A stretch of DNA of 64,000 nucleotides from Amaurobius ferox (GCA_951213105.1 OX578138.1:67863537-67927536); one strand, 5' to 3'. Shown: positions 45,100-58,310, numbered from the stretch's first letter. Numbers and translations are program-made. Notes: generated by a model not told the origin, from the sequence alone.

Positions 45100-47370
45100 T
45101 TCATGAACCGGGGTTATCATTATTGTGTATAGCTTACGCAGATTGCATGCGCCCACGTAGCGGTTGGGTACATGGTTAACAATTACTTCATGAATTGTTG
45201 CTAGCATACCGCGTGTAGCGGTCGACAGTTATTGCAAGAAAGCTATTGCGAGTTATGAGCTTTCTGAAAAAACAACCGTGTTGGTAGCTGAAAGCAGTTA
45301 GTAAATAATATCAGGAAAAATATTTTCTCATATTTCATTAAAGCCGGCGAAAGTATGAAGTTATTGTAACACGCTCATCTAGACACAACTTATTATCTTC
45401 TTGTGTTTTGACTTTGACTGACTCAACATAAACAAACTCCTGGAAATGGTACAAAAGAACCTTAGTCTGGAAAGCTATATTTTTAAATATTGGTTTAGAG
45501 ATGTTTAGAGAGTGTCTAATTTTTAGACCTTCTTACCCCAAATGCATACCACTCATGGAATAATTTAACAAAATTTGAGTTTTAATCATGTGAAAAGGGG
45601 AATGTATTGGCAAAACAATCTTCCCGTTCCTGTTATTTCTATTTCGTTTCTTTTGATGGAGGAAAGTATGGTGGGGGATGTTTTCTTTGACGCTAGATCA
45701 GGTGTTAATCTTATTATTTTATTTATTTGTTGTTGGGGGAGATAACAGGCAGTAGAAAACATTGCTCTCTTAACAAAGGGCTAAGCAGGGTGTTTTTCTC
45801 ATCACAAAAGGGCTCTGATAACAAAAAAGCAGCTAGGGAGTTGTGCTCTTCTAAAATAACCTTGGACAGTGTTGCCCATACAAATTAAGCGCCCCCTACA
45901 AACATTTATCATGGGTCCCTTCCTTCATATTTGATTTTCATCTTTATGTGATTTTTTCATGGCTTCTCCCACACACACACAAAAAAATATATTGGAGGTC
46001 TGTCTCCCCCACTTGAGTGGTGCATGTACCCCACCCCCTCTTATGGGCGGTTCTACCTGAGTGAAATTCTGCAGGGGTGATAGTGGCAATGTTTCATTTT
46101 TGTATGTTCTAGTGTTTAGGCCATAATGTTATGTGTTAAAGAATTTTTATCATTTCTTGTAAAATATTGTAGTTAATTTGTGGTATAATAAAATAAAAGC
46201 TATTTTTCAATGATTTAATGCGTGTTGCATGATTATAATAATACTGTTTAATTAGCCCTTTCATATAAACAGTTATTTCAGCGACGCTGTGTCATTCAGG
46301 TAGCATGAATATTTGCCATAAGAAATATATATTAAGTTATTAGAATTCTAAGAAACTCTGAAAAGCTCAACCTTGAAGGATGTTATCTATTTGCGAAAAT
46401 GAGGCCAGTAAAATTCATTTACAGTAAAACTATGATAAAGTTATTTCTAAAAATTTACACCTAAAGAGGTATTTCATTAAAAAAAAATTATATTTTTGCA
46501 AAATCATTACATAATATTTACACATTATGCATTAGAAATTATATGTTTACATTGTTTACTTGAGTTGGTGCGCAAAAAAATCTGGTGTTTTGATATTTTG
46601 CACATTTCAGACACAAAAACAAACAAACATGTGTCACCGAAATGATGTTTTTATCAAATTTACATTCAAACTATGCATTAAAAGTCCATTAAATCATGCT
46701 AAACAGCTCAGTCATCTATTAAAAATCTTAAAAAATATTACCAGGATCTTATTTCAAGCAAAAGTTTCTAGAATCTATGAAGCTGAAATTTTTTTTTTTG
46801 GAATCTGAAAATTGACAATTATCAGAAATTCAGCCTTCTACATTGTACTATGTATGCAGGGAAAGTTATAAGATTAATATATAAGGTAAAAGCTTACAGT
46901 ATTGCTGATTACAAAATTATTCATTACTGCTCGCTAAATAAAAGGATGAAGAAGTTTTCTTGTTTACGAAGTTCATGTTATCCATGTTTGGCAATAGAAT
47001 AGAATGTCTTAGGCAGTCTACATGCATCTCAATAACACAAAGGGAAAAGTTCGGAATCTTGTGATGAAATCTACAATAAAACTCTCTTTTCTTGGAATAA
47101 AGAAAATGAAAGTGAAGTTTTCAAATACAGTTTACAGCGGTGGAACTTTTACTTTCAAATAAAAGGACTATTTTGGATTTCGTTCTTGTCTCATTTTCGA
47201 AGGTGGGATAAAGGTAAGATTTTCTACTTGTGATTAGTTATTTGGAAGAGAATTGCGATTATATGTCATTAAGTTCCAATTAAAGATTCAAACATAGAGG
47301 TGTTGAAAACATTGTCTGAATTGCATTTATTGGGTACATATAATAAATATTAATCGTTCCTTTTATTCAG
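45100..47370. other. Non-coding stretch with an HLE-B 3' end
   Basis: No gene. At 46838-46868 a solo B-type 3' hairpin-like end (TACATTGTACTATGTATGCAGGGAAAGT) remains. Confidence 0.5.
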
Positions 47371-47376
47371 TAAAAG

Positions 47377-47655
47377 CTGATGTGGGCATTTCAAGACTTT
47401 CTTTACATAATGACTTTATTTGTAATGACTTTATTGCTTTCACCGCGGAATAATAATGGTCAATATCCATGGTATAATATTTTTAACGTTGAATTGTACA
47501 TTAGCTTTTTTCACTTTTCTAGACGACAACATGTAAAAACTATCTGGAAGTACCAAATTAATTTATATTTTGCGCAAATCCAACTTAAAAATGAGAGGAA
47601 ATGATAATATCCCTTAAGAAATATAGTCCATATTTCAAACGATTTTAATTATTAG
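47377..47655 (+). mobile_element. HLE-C 5' fragment
   Basis: GCTGATGTGGGCATTTC start, then the private segment of subtype C (GTTGAATTGTACATTAG, GCGCAAATCCAACTT, AAGAAATATAGTCCATAT) that is otherwise seen only at 54.3 and 56.4 kb. Confidence 0.65.
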
Positions 47656-47739
47656 AAACTGTTATATTATATAAAACGGAGAGTTCCAATCAATAGATTT
47701 AAAAATTTTTAAATCGGAATTCTAATTATGTTGTATGAG

Positions 47740-49006
47740 TGAAACAAACATTCATTGATTTTACATAGAGAAGAAGACGATTTTTTCGATGAAGTTTTAA
47801 GCATAGAGTTAAATTACTTGTACCTCCATGGTTTTAAATTTTTAAATAAAGTAAATTATTGTAGTATTGTGATGAATGAAAGGGATAGAAAAAAGTTTAT
47901 GAATAAAATGCTGCTTTTATATAAAGAGCCAGGCGATTTATATTTCGATGACGTCATTCGAATAAAGTTCATTTGGTTTCGATGAAGTTTTTAAATATAA
48001 TAAATTATTGTAGTATTATGATAATTTAAAAAATATTACCGAGCAAGTTATCGCATTTTAGAGATGTTTAAATAAAATTGCATTGAAGTTGAAAAGTGTT
48101 TCATAATCAATGCTTTGTGCATGATTGACCTTTCTTGTTTCTTCATTTCATTAATAATTTATTGAGTTTAATGGCATAAAATTACACGCACAATTATTTA
48201 AAGTTAAACTGAATTTGCACTTTTTATTCAATTTTCTTTTTCGTTTGGTAACTGGCCGTATTTTCAAATACAGTGTAGTAAATATATGAAAGATTAAATA
48301 TCTCGGGAACGGCTAGTTCCGGAGTAACGGGGTTGACATTTTTCTTTTCATCCTTAAAATTTACTTATAAAACAAGCATTTAATTGATGCATTTCAGAGT
48401 ATTTAGCCATTCTTTTCTAGATTTTTACTACTTATGCAGGTCATTTCGCAAAATATGGCAGGTTCTTTTTTTCATGAATCGTACCAAAATCAAAATAACA
48501 CCAGGGTAATCCATATGTGACTTATCTACCAAATTTGTGAAATTGGGTCAATCACTTTTTCAGTTAAAGTAGATAAATACGAGTTTTGACGGCCATTTCG
48601 AAAAAGAACAAGAAAGATCAATCATGCATGAAGCATTGATTATGAAACACTTTCCAACTTCAATGCAATTTTATATAAACATCTCTAAAAGGCGATACAT
48701 TCCTCGGCAATATTTTTAAAATTATCATAATACTACAAAAATTTATTATATTTGAAAACTTCATCGAAAACAAATGAACTTTATTTAAATGACGTCATCG
48801 AAATATAAATCGCTTCTATATAAAAGCAGCATTTCATTCATCAATATATTTCCAACCCTTTCATTCATCACAATACTGTAATAATTTAGTTTATTTAAAA
48901 ACTTAAAACCATGGAGGTACAAGTAATTTAACTCTATGCTTAAAACTTCATCGAAAAAATCGTTTGGGTTCTCTTTGTAAAATCAATGAATGTTTCATTC
49001 ATATCA
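47740..49006. repeat. About 400-bp-arm inverted repeat
   Basis: The arms 47740-48141 and 48606-49006 are inverted copies throughout (TCCATGGTTTTAA, GACGTCAT, ATTGCATTGAAGTTG landmarks). The 465-base spacer is HLE-B sequence (about 48200-48600). An open frame at 47755-47985 in the left arm is not preserved in the right arm. Confidence 0.85.
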
Positions 49007-49768
49007 GCTATATTGCAGGCTCTATGAGCTAAATAATTTTGCGTTAAAGAAATGCAGCAATTCTTATACAACTCATTCTACATATTTTGCTGTTTACATT
49101 TTCCATAAGTGAAAAGTAGGCTTCGTTGTAGATATAATCAAATTTGGATAAACATTTAAACTCAAATATATTGTAATTGCGTTGTTTCAGTATGTAGACG
49201 TACATAATTTAAGCAAAAATAAAGCTGTTTTAGGATGGATAAAACACTAAATATGAATTAAAAAGAACTTCAAAAATCAAGATTTTGAGACAAGATGGAT
49301 GCCATATTTTATTTAAGTGGGTAACGTGATCTCTTCATACAATTGTCACGTGATATCTTCATATAAAGTGTGTAATTATTATTTTAATTATTTAAAAATC
49401 TACTGAATATATTTTGCTGAAATTTTTTTTATATATTTTATGGGATAATTTGTATAATTCCTAAAACTTTCGAAGCACTGTGTGAATTTTAAAATTTGCC
49501 TAAAAAATGTTTGAAAATTTAGGTCCCATACTGTTCAATGTATTTAATTTTTTCTACCCGGATTCAATCCAAAACTAATTGAGTGATATTATTCATTTGT
49601 ATTCCCTTAAGTCACACAGACCGTCTGAACAACATACTAAAATTTCATTTTGATAAAGTCATTTTTCCGGCAGTTATCGTACTAACGGACAGACAGACAG
49701 ACAGACAGGCAGAATGAATGAACAAAGTCATAAACAGTTTTCAACTATGTTGTAAAGTGTTGAAAAAC
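48620..49768 (+). repeat. 1.15-kb direct repeat, copy 1
   Basis: Same-orientation partner of 52222-53180. It begins GCATTGATTATGAAACACTTTC and ends in an ACGGACAGACAGACAGACAG run followed by GAATGAATGA and a GTGTTGAAAA segment. The first 390 bases double as the right arm of the inverted repeat. The family is unknown, with no ORF. Confidence 0.8.
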
Positions 49769-49774
49769 AGGTTC

Positions 49775-50359
49775 TTTTATCACGAATCACATCAAAATCT
49801 TATCAGATCCAGGATCACACACAAGTGACTTGCCTACCAAGTTTTATGAAATTTGATTAACTACCTAATTTTTTAGTTAGAGTGGATACAAAATCTTCAC
49901 AGATAGATAGATAGACAGGCAGGCGGCAGACGCAGAGACATGGACACAAACACATACACACAGACGTCAAGCTAAAAATAGTTTTTTCGTGTTCTAGAGG
50001 TCCCAAAACGTGTAGATCAGTCGAAAACTCGAGTAACGATTTTCGGCACGATTCCAATACTTTCCCTAAACATTATTATGCCGATCCGGTGTCGAGCAAT
50101 CTGGGGCAAGCGTTTCCGTCTGATCGCTGGATTGCCGGGTTGTGGGTTCGAATTCCGCCAGAGGGATGTTGTGCTGTCGAGGCAAAAGCCAGCCTTCCGT
50201 CCTTCTTGTGGTGCCTCAATAAAAAGTGAAGCTGCAAATTTCCCCCCTTCGCCATGGGGCCAGTGGTCTAGTGTTCGTGATGCATAAGCGCTCCTTCACT
50301 ACGGGGGAATAAGTAACAACAACAACAACAAACATTATCATGTATCGCAGGGAAAGTAA
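49775..50359 (+). mobile_element. HLE-B 3' part, interrupted by a SINE
   Basis: Body boxes (AAGTGACTTGCCTACCAAG, GTGGATACAAAATCTTCACAG), GATAG/CAGGCAG microsatellite, GACGTCAAGCTAAAAATAG, then the left hairpin arm ACTTTCCCTAAACATTAT. The right arm (CATGTATCGCAGGGAAAGTAA) follows only after the 251-bp SINE. Confidence 0.75.
50079..50329 (+). mobile_element. tRNA-derived SINE in the HLE-B hairpin loop
   Basis: Head with box A-like GTCGAGCAATCTGG (50091-50104) and box B GGGTTCGAATTCC (about 50144-50156); ends in a (CAA)n tail. Target duplication AAACATTATTA (50068-50078) and AAACATTATCA (50330-50340). Same family as 28703-28935. Confidence 0.85.
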
Positions 50360-50399
50360 TATTATGAGGCGGCTATTTTTCGCTACAAAGATTGAAACT

Positions 50400-50748
50400 G
50401 CCAAGTTTCAGGTGTATTGAGCCATAAGTAACCCCTTTTATGCACAATACAGACATACTTCCTGCATAGACAGACATACACACAGTCAAGCACACATACA
50501 GACACACACACACATAGATACGCATGCATGCACACACACATAGACACGCATGCATGCGCACACATACACACATAGACACACATGCATGCACACACACACA
50601 CACACACACAGACGTCACGCTAAAATAGTTTTTTCGTATTCTAGAGGTCTCAAAACATACATATTCGCAGAAAAGATTCGTTGTTGCAATTTTCTACATG
50701 ATTCCATTACTTTCCTTATACATTACCATGTATTTCAGGGAATGTAAA
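50400..50748 (+). mobile_element. HLE-B 3' fragment with long (CA)n
   Basis: A complex CACACA/GCATGCATG block (50468-50612), GACGTCACGCTAAAATAG and a closing hairpin (ACTTTCCTTATACATTACC...TTTCAGGGAATGT). Confidence 0.65.
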
Positions 50749-50759
50749 GGATCGAAATC

Positions 50760-51150
50760 TTGTGATGAAATATACAATAAAATTCCCTTTTCTTGAGATA
50801 CAAAAGAAAGGGACGTTTCCCATAACATTTTAAAGCCGCGAACGTTTATTTTCAAATAAGAGAACTGTTCTGGTTTCTGTTTTTGTCTCACTTTCAAAGG
50901 TGGGATAAAGACAATATTTTCTAACCAGTCATTTATTTGGAGGTGAATAGCGATTATATTATTAAGTTCTGACCAATGACCAAAGATTCAAATGTTGAGG
51001 TGTTAAAAATATCATCTGGATTGTGTCTGTTTGGTATAAAGTTGGGTATGGAAATAAATATTGATCGCTCCTTATTCATAAAACTACAAGGTTAAGCCCA
51101 TTATAAGACGGGATACAATTGCAATATATTACCTGTCATCCCCCATCTAT
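50760..51150. other. Non-coding stretch
   Basis: Nothing certain. The segment after 50750 (GATCGAAATCTTGTGATGAAAT...CAATAAAATTCCCTTTTCTTGAG) also occurs, diverged, at about 47050-47290, marking a roughly 250-bp unknown direct repeat. Confidence 0.5.
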
Positions 51151-51159
51151 ATTGCACAT

Positions 51160-51974
51160 TTTTCAAATAAATTTATCAAACATCTCCTATAATATTAATA
51201 AAGTATTAACTATTAAGAAATATGTTCACTTTTCATGTGTAATGTTACGTGATAAAACGGGATAAAATTGTTAAGTTAGTTTCAATTGCAATAGAAGGTA
51301 CTTTGGGTAATAATTTTGTATTTTGACTCCTAACAATTCACCAATAATCATTTCTATATAAGCAAAGTTCTCTCCATTTGTTTGTAACGCTTGTCGATAA
51401 ATTTGGAGTATATGACGACTAATTCAGCGAAATATTGCCAACGTGGCGATATCTCTTCCCAGGTTGTCAAAATTATCCTTCAGTTTGCAAAAATGACGCT
51501 AATGTCAATTTAGAGTTCTACAAAGTATAAATTTATTGAATACTTTGAAAAAATTTATATGTTGTTATCCTAAAAAGCACCAAATGAACAATTCAAGATT
51601 AAAAACATTGTGTCGGGATTCTTATACATCAATTTTTGAAGGAAGTAATTTCATAAATAACTTGGCATCACGTCTGATGTTAAAATAGCAAAATTAAGCA
51701 CACATTGACAACAGAAGATCTTTATTTCACTTCCTATAAGACGTACAAAAGTTTAAAAAAGGCCATAGCGATTTCGAGCATAAGTACGCTCAGTGGCTAC
51801 ACGGAAATAAAGTTTGAATTGTTCATACTTATGCTCGAAAGCGCTATGGCCTTTTTTAAACTTTTGTACGTCTTATAGGAAGTGAAATAAAGACCTTCTG
51901 CTGTGGATGTGTGCTTAATTTTGAAGTAATTTCATTTCATTATACAGGGAAAGTCAGGTGCTGCCCACAAAAGA
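51160..51974 (-). mobile_element. HLE-A-like fragment, minus strand, carrying a hairpin
   Basis: Ends at the right in AGTCAGGTGCTGCCCACAAAAGA, the reverse of the family 5' end. Contains ATCAAACATCTCC, GTAACGCTTG and GGCGATATC remnants. The 3' end is missing. A 232-bp hairpin is inserted at 51691-51922. Confidence 0.6.
51691..51922. repeat. 96-bp-arm hairpin
   Basis: The arms 51691-51786 and 51826-51922 are about 94% identical inverted copies (AAATTAAGCACACAT ... GAGCATAAGTA) around a 39-base loop. The tight match suggests recent origin. Confidence 0.9.
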
Positions 51975-52221
51975 TTTTTTGTATTTATAATAGAACAGTT
52001 GACTATAACAGTTTTTTTTGCGAAGAAGCGGTTTGCTTAGCTTTTAAAACCGGTTGACAAAATTATATTTTTGTTTAATGCTGCTTAATAATAAAAATTA
52101 TTTTTTAACCGGTGTTTTTTGTACTATTTTTGAAGTGAAAGAGCAACGAAAAAAATCACTTCCAGACGGTTATTGCATAATATTGAATATGGAAAAATAA
52201 CTTAAGAATGACCAAAAGGTT

Positions 52222-53180
52222 AATAATGCATCAAGCATTGATTATGAAACACTTTCTAACTGAAATGCAATTTTATTTAAACATCACTAAAATGCGATGC
52301 ATTCAGAGGTGATACTTTTTAAATTATCACAGTACTACAATAATTTATTTTACTTGGAAACTTCAAACTTCATCAAAAAAGTCAATGCTCTAAAATCGCC
52401 TGCTTCTCTATATAAAATCAATGGATATTTCATTCATTTATATTTCAGACTTCAGAGTTAAATAATTGAGTTAAAAAAATTCAGCAATTCTTTTACAACT
52501 CATCTTACAATCGTGTGATTTGTATACATTCTGCATTCGTTAAAATTATCTTCGTTGTAGAAATAATCAAAGTTTAGTGATCATTTAAAATAAAAAAATA
52601 TTGTAATTGCTTAGGCACAGAATTTAGATACACAGACAATATGAAAAAATAAAGCGGTTTTAAAACGGATGCAATACTAAATATAAATAATAAGCATTCC
52701 TTAAAATCTCGATTTTCACTAAGCAAAAAGAAAATGGATGCCATATTTTATTTTCAGTGAGTCACTTGATCTCTTCATATAATATGGGTGTAATTATTAT
52801 TTTAAATTTTTTTTAAAAAACTACTTGATATATTTTGATGACATTTTTGTTACACATTTTAAGTTATAATTTGAATATTTTCTAAAATTTACAAAGCAGT
52901 TCGTGAAATTTATCTCCGATTCAAAATATTTTTGAAAATATAGGTCTCATAGGATTCAATGTATTTAATTTTTTCAATCCGAGTTCAATTCAAAACTAAT
53001 TGGGTGATATTATTCATTTACATTCCCATATGTTCCACAGACCGTCTCAATAACATACTAAAATTTCATTTTGATAAAGTAATTTTTATTGCTTTTATCG
53101 CGCGAACGGACAGACAGATAGACAGAATGAATGACCAAATACATAAACACTTTAGAACTATGTTGAAAAGTGTTAAAAAC
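52222..53180 (+). repeat. 1-kb direct repeat, copy 2
   Basis: Partner of 48620-49768, about 80% alike by eye, with several deletions (for example the ATGGAGGTACAAGTAATTTAAC segment is gone). Confidence 0.8.
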
Positions 53181-53189
53181 CGTAGACAT

Positions 53190-54230
53190 TGCAGTGTTCC
53201 AAAATTTAGTATGACTTAAACTGTAATAAACGCGTTGCAAGTCTATGACACGAGTGCTTAAATATTCAAAAGAACACCAAGACTTCTAACTTGAAGAACC
53301 ATGTTGTTACCAAAGAAAGTCGTTGAAAAATGTGACTGATAAAGCGACTCAGAGGTTTTTCTCGCTCTCTAAAACAGATAAACTAACGAATTTCAGCATT
53401 TGAAAAACGTATTTACGTAAAAAGAGTAGGATGGATCACTTTTATCGCCAAGTTTTATGTTTAAAAAATTCTCAAATCCTAAGTCGTTTCCATCAAGACA
53501 TATTTTTTCTAAACAACTTACATGTATCAGATCTTACTTATAAAGTAAATAAGTATCTGTGTGTTCGATATTACTAAAATATATGTGATTCATCACAAAT
53601 TTGAAACGGAGTGTAATGAAATGAGTTCTTGGGGGGAGGAGGGGATAGCGTTAACACAATTTAAGAAGATATTATTAAATTTTAAATATGAATGCATTTT
53701 GAATGAATAAACAACCATTTATATTTTTGTGGTCAAAATGTTGGAGGCAGCACTAGGTTTACAGTTATAAGAATGCATTACCTTACTTAAGGTGTCTACA
53801 TATCTCTAACCCAAAGAAGACACGTCAGCAAGACGAACGTAATTCTTCATCCAATCAGGACAGACCAAGAAACCACATGCACTGATGAGGGGGAAAGCAT
53901 CCCCAATCAAGATAAAGGGTCTTGAAGGAAGGCGTTTCTCGCCGAAGCCAAGATCAAAAATGTTTGCTCAACAAAAACACAAGAAAAGATGGTGCAAATA
54001 TGTTACAAGATGAGAAGAGTAAAAATCTTCTAGATGTGCAGTCGCTTTAAACTCAGGATCAAAATGTTCTAATAAAATTTCTTAAGATGAGAGCGTAAAA
54101 AGGACTGAAATATACAGCTGTTCCCATGTAGTTACCAACACCTAGTCTGTGCAACTACGAAGATGTGCTAACAAGGTTCCAGGCAGTACGAAGTTAATTG
54201 ATTACTTCTATATGTTCATATGTCGAGAAT
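53190..54230. other. Non-coding stretch
   Basis: Nothing recognised. Confidence 0.55.
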
Positions 54231-54238
54231 AGTAAAAA

Positions 54239-55300
54239 TCTGATGTGGGCAGCACATGACTTTCCTTATATAATGCAATAGATTTACTAGTTTTACAATA
54301 AAAAAAATAATGCATAAGATCCACGGCGTTGTGATTTTATCGTTGAATTGTACATTGGACGATTTTCAGGATGACAACATGCAAAACTATTTCAAAATAT
54401 TCAATTAACTTCTACTTCGCGCAACTCCAAACAATCATCAGTATTGATAGCATTCTCAAGAAGCGATATAGTCCATATATTAAAAATACTTTAATAATTA
54501 CTTCATCTAGTCGCCATTTTCATTGATTTAGCGTCATTTTTATCAATTTGGCGACATTTTCGTTAATTTGACAACATTTAAAAAGTCGCCAAGTTGGTAA
54601 CATTCCGTCAGTATCTCGCCAAGCGTTATGGACGGAGAAATAACTTATTCTCGTAGCAGATAACTGACTATTGGCGCCCAAATACAGAAGTATTACCTAA
54701 AGAATGTTTTCTCATGAATGGAACTAGCTAGATCCACGAGAATGATGTCACCCAATTTATCGCATGACATTACTTATGAAAAGTGCACATATTTCAATAA
54801 TAGGTAATTTTTTTTTAATTTTATATGATTTTTTGATAATTTTTTGAAAAATGTACAATATCTCAAGAACGGTTCATGCTAGCATTCAAAAATTTATTTT
54901 AATCGTTTTCTAATGAAAGGTTACATAAGAAATGACTATTTTCGCAACTTTATTAATGGTTTTGACTTTTTGATGATTTTTCCAAAATTTCACTCAAAAA
55001 TATGGGGGGGGGGGTTGAACATTGCGTATAAAAACAATAGGCTTCAAGTATTCATGGATTGTAATTTTTGCACCAAATTTTGTTCGAATCGGTCCATTCG
55101 TTCGTCAGTTATCGTCTTCACAGACTCACCCACCCACACACATACTTTTACATACACACACACACACAGACATCACCTCAAAAACGTCTGATTCGTGTTC
55201 AGGGATGCTTGAATGGTGCTCTCCCGTCGAAAACTAGAATTCGAATTTTCGACTCCGTCACAATGCTCTCCTTATATATTATATGTATATAAGGAAAGTT
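54239..55300 (+). mobile_element. HLE-C full-length copy (plus member of a sister pair)
   Basis: 5' end TCTGATGTGGGCAGC, private C segment at 54310-54500, then a type A-like body (GGCGACATTTTCG, GGAACTAGCTAGATCC, (CA)n at 55130-55170) and a 3' hairpin (CTCTCCTTATATATTAT...AAGGAAAGTT). Variants such as GAACTAGCTAG and GACATTACTTATG are shared only with the minus copy at 55488-56571. Confidence 0.75.
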
Positions 55301-55487
55301 AAAAGGTATTTCGTCTTCCTAATGTCAAGCACCACGCTGATCTCCCTCTCTCGCTCTGTAAGTGTCATATTGTTTGAAAATAGTAAAGATACTATTGTGA
55401 TTAATAACGAGCATGTGTTTGTAATAATAAGATAAATTTGAAAATAACTAAAATAAAAATAAATTTAAATATTACTAATGATTATTA

Positions 55488-56571
55488 CTCTCCTTATATA
55501 CATATAATGCATAAGGAAAGTATTGTGACGGGGTCGAAAATTCGAATTCGAGTTTTCGACGGAAGAGCACGTTTCAAGAATCCTTGATCACGAACGAGAC
55601 ATTTTTGAGATGATGTCTGTGTATGTGTGTTCGTGCGTGTGTGCGTGAAAGTATGTGTGTATGTGTGTGTGTGTGTGTGTCAGTGAGTCTTTGGAAAATA
55701 TAACTGACGAACGAATGGATCGATTAGAAAGGAATTTGGTACAAAAATTACAATCCATGAATGCTGGAAGACTATTGTTTTTATACGCAATCGAATGTTC
55801 AGAATCCCTCTAAATTTTCTAGTGAAACTTTGAAAAAATCGTCAAAAAATCAAAACCACTAATAAAGTTACGCAAATAGACATTTCTTATGTAATTTTTC
55901 ATTAGAAAACGATTGACATGAGTTTTAAAACGCTGGCATGAACCGTTCACGACATATTGCACATTTTTCAAAAAATTATCAAAAAATCATATAAAATAAA
56001 AAAAAAATTACCTTTTGCTGACATATGTTCACTTTTCATAAGTAATGTCATGCGATAAATTGGGTGACATCATTATCGTGGATCTAGCTAGTTCCATTCA
56101 TGAGAAAAGATACTTTAGGTAATACTTTTGTATTTGGATGCCAATAGTCATTTATCTGCTACAAAAATAACTTATTTCTCCATACATAACGCTTGGCGAC
56201 ATTTTGGTGGAATGTCGCCAACTTGGCGACTTTTTAAATGTTGCCAAATTAACGAAAATGTCGACAAATTGATAAAAATGACGCTAAATCAATGAAAATG
56301 ACAACTAGATGATGAAATAATTGTTAAAATATTTTAATATATGAACTACATCGCTTATTGAGGATGCTATCAATATTGATGATTGTTTAGTTGCGCGAAG
56401 TATAAGTTAATTGAGTATTTTGAAATAGTTTTATATGTTATCATCCTGAAAATCGCCTAATGTACATTTCAACGATAAACACACAGTGCCGTGGATCTTA
56501 GTTATTTTTTTTTAATGTAAAACTAGTAAATCCATGGAATTATATAAGGAAAGTCATGTGCCCACATCAGA
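55488..56571 (-). mobile_element. HLE-C full-length copy (minus member of a sister pair)
   Basis: Mirror of the previous copy at 190 bases distance, 3' ends facing each other. Carries the same private segment and variants. A (GT)n run lies near 55665-55680. Confidence 0.75.
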
Positions 56572-56579
56572 TTTTTTGA

Positions 56580-57370
56580 ATTTACTTAAAAGTAACGGCT
56601 AGTAGTATCTTTCACTGGAAGAAATGTGAAGGGTAATCACAACATAGCTGTTTAAGGAGTATTTTGAAAACAAATTATCCACACTTTAATAGTAAATTAT
56701 TATTTATCACCACAATTTGATGAATTATATAATTTATTTGCGCCACAATTTCATTAAAAGTTTACTGATGAATAATGATGTTTATCTGCTATGTTCAGCT
56801 ATTCATACTAATATATTTATTCAAGTGGTGTTTCTGCCACTTAATCACATTTTCTACTGTTTTAATATCAAAAGATGTATGTCTTATTAAAACTATCTCC
56901 AGAACTGAAAAATTTCAGCCGAATTAGAAGTAATTTGGCAGAAATACGTTCTATTTATCTGTTTATGGAAACTTGATTTGCATGATTATTTTATTCTGAT
57001 TATCATTAGATACGTCTACTAATTACCAAGCACCATCAAGTCACAAACACTAGAGATAATATTAGTGCGAAATATATAATTTAGCACCAAACCTTCTGCT
57101 TAAAATCACCACATTAAATGCCATTGTATATTACAAAGAATTAAAAAATATGCTCTTCAGTTGTACGCATTCTGAAGTCTCAAGGCTTGAATTGAGCACT
57201 TAAAACTATGTTCCTAATTTGCTTATGTGTATATTTTGAAACATCATTAAGAAACTTGACAATTCGTAACTTAAACAGATAGGTTTCTAGTTTCTCAAAA
57301 TCGCCTTCTTCTAATTAAAACGTTAATCACCACTACCGCACAGAAATTTTCTTGCGTTGGTTGTCATAGT
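56580..57370. other. Non-coding stretch
   Basis: Nothing recognised. Confidence 0.55.
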
Positions 57371-57394
57371 TATTACTTTCCTTATATACAAAAA

Positions 57395-58310
57395 TCTGAT
57401 GTGGGCAACACATGACTTTCCTTATATAATGCAATGAATTTACTACATTTACAGCTGAAAAAACGTTATTCTTATAGTAGATACTAATATTCTTTCCAAG
57501 ATATTGAATTTTCGACAATTAGTCGTCATTTTCATTGATTTAGCGTCACATTTATCCATTTGGCGAGATTTTCGTTAATTTGGCAACATTTCAAAAAGTC
57601 GCCAAGTTGGCGACATTCGCCAAATTCTTCGCCAAAATCTCGCCAAGCGTTATTCACTAAGCAATAAGTTATTCTTGCAGCAGATAAATGACTATTGGCA
57701 TTCAAATACAAAAGTATAATTCAAAGTATCTTTTTTCATGAATGGAACGAGCTAGATCCACGAGAATGATGTCACTCAATTTATCGCACGGTATTACATA
57801 TGAAAAGTGAACATGCTTCTCAATAAGAAATATTTTTTTTAATTTTATATGACTTTTTGATAATTTTTTTGAAAAATGTACAATATCTCGAGAACGGTTC
57901 ATGTTAGCGTTCTAAAATTTATGTCAATCGTTTTCTAATAAAAAATTACATATGAAATGTCTATTTGCGTAACTTTATTAGTGGTTTTGATTTTTTAACG
58001 ATTTTTTTAAAATTTCATTCGAAAATTTAGGGGGGTTCTGAGCATTCGATTGCGTATAAAAACAATAAGCATCCAGTGTTTACGGATTGTGATTTTTGTG
58101 CCAAATTTGATTCAAATCGGTCTATTCGTTCGTCAGTTATCGTCTCCACAGACTCACTGACACACACACACACACACACAGACATCACTTCAAAAATGTT
58201 TGATTCGTGATCAGGGATGCTTGAAACGTGCTCTCCCGTCGAAAACTCAAATTCGAATTTTCGACCCCGTCACAATACTTTCCTTATACATTATGTATAT
58301 AAGGAAAGTA
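57395..58310 (+). mobile_element. HLE-A copy 6
   Basis: Full-length and close to consensus. It is preceded by ATTACTTTCCTTATATAC (57372-57389), which looks like one arm of another family 3' hairpin. Confidence 0.75.

Noticed and set aside
47755..47985. 76-codon frame in the left arm of the inverted repeat
   Set aside because: Not open in the inverted arm or in the third copy of the repeat.
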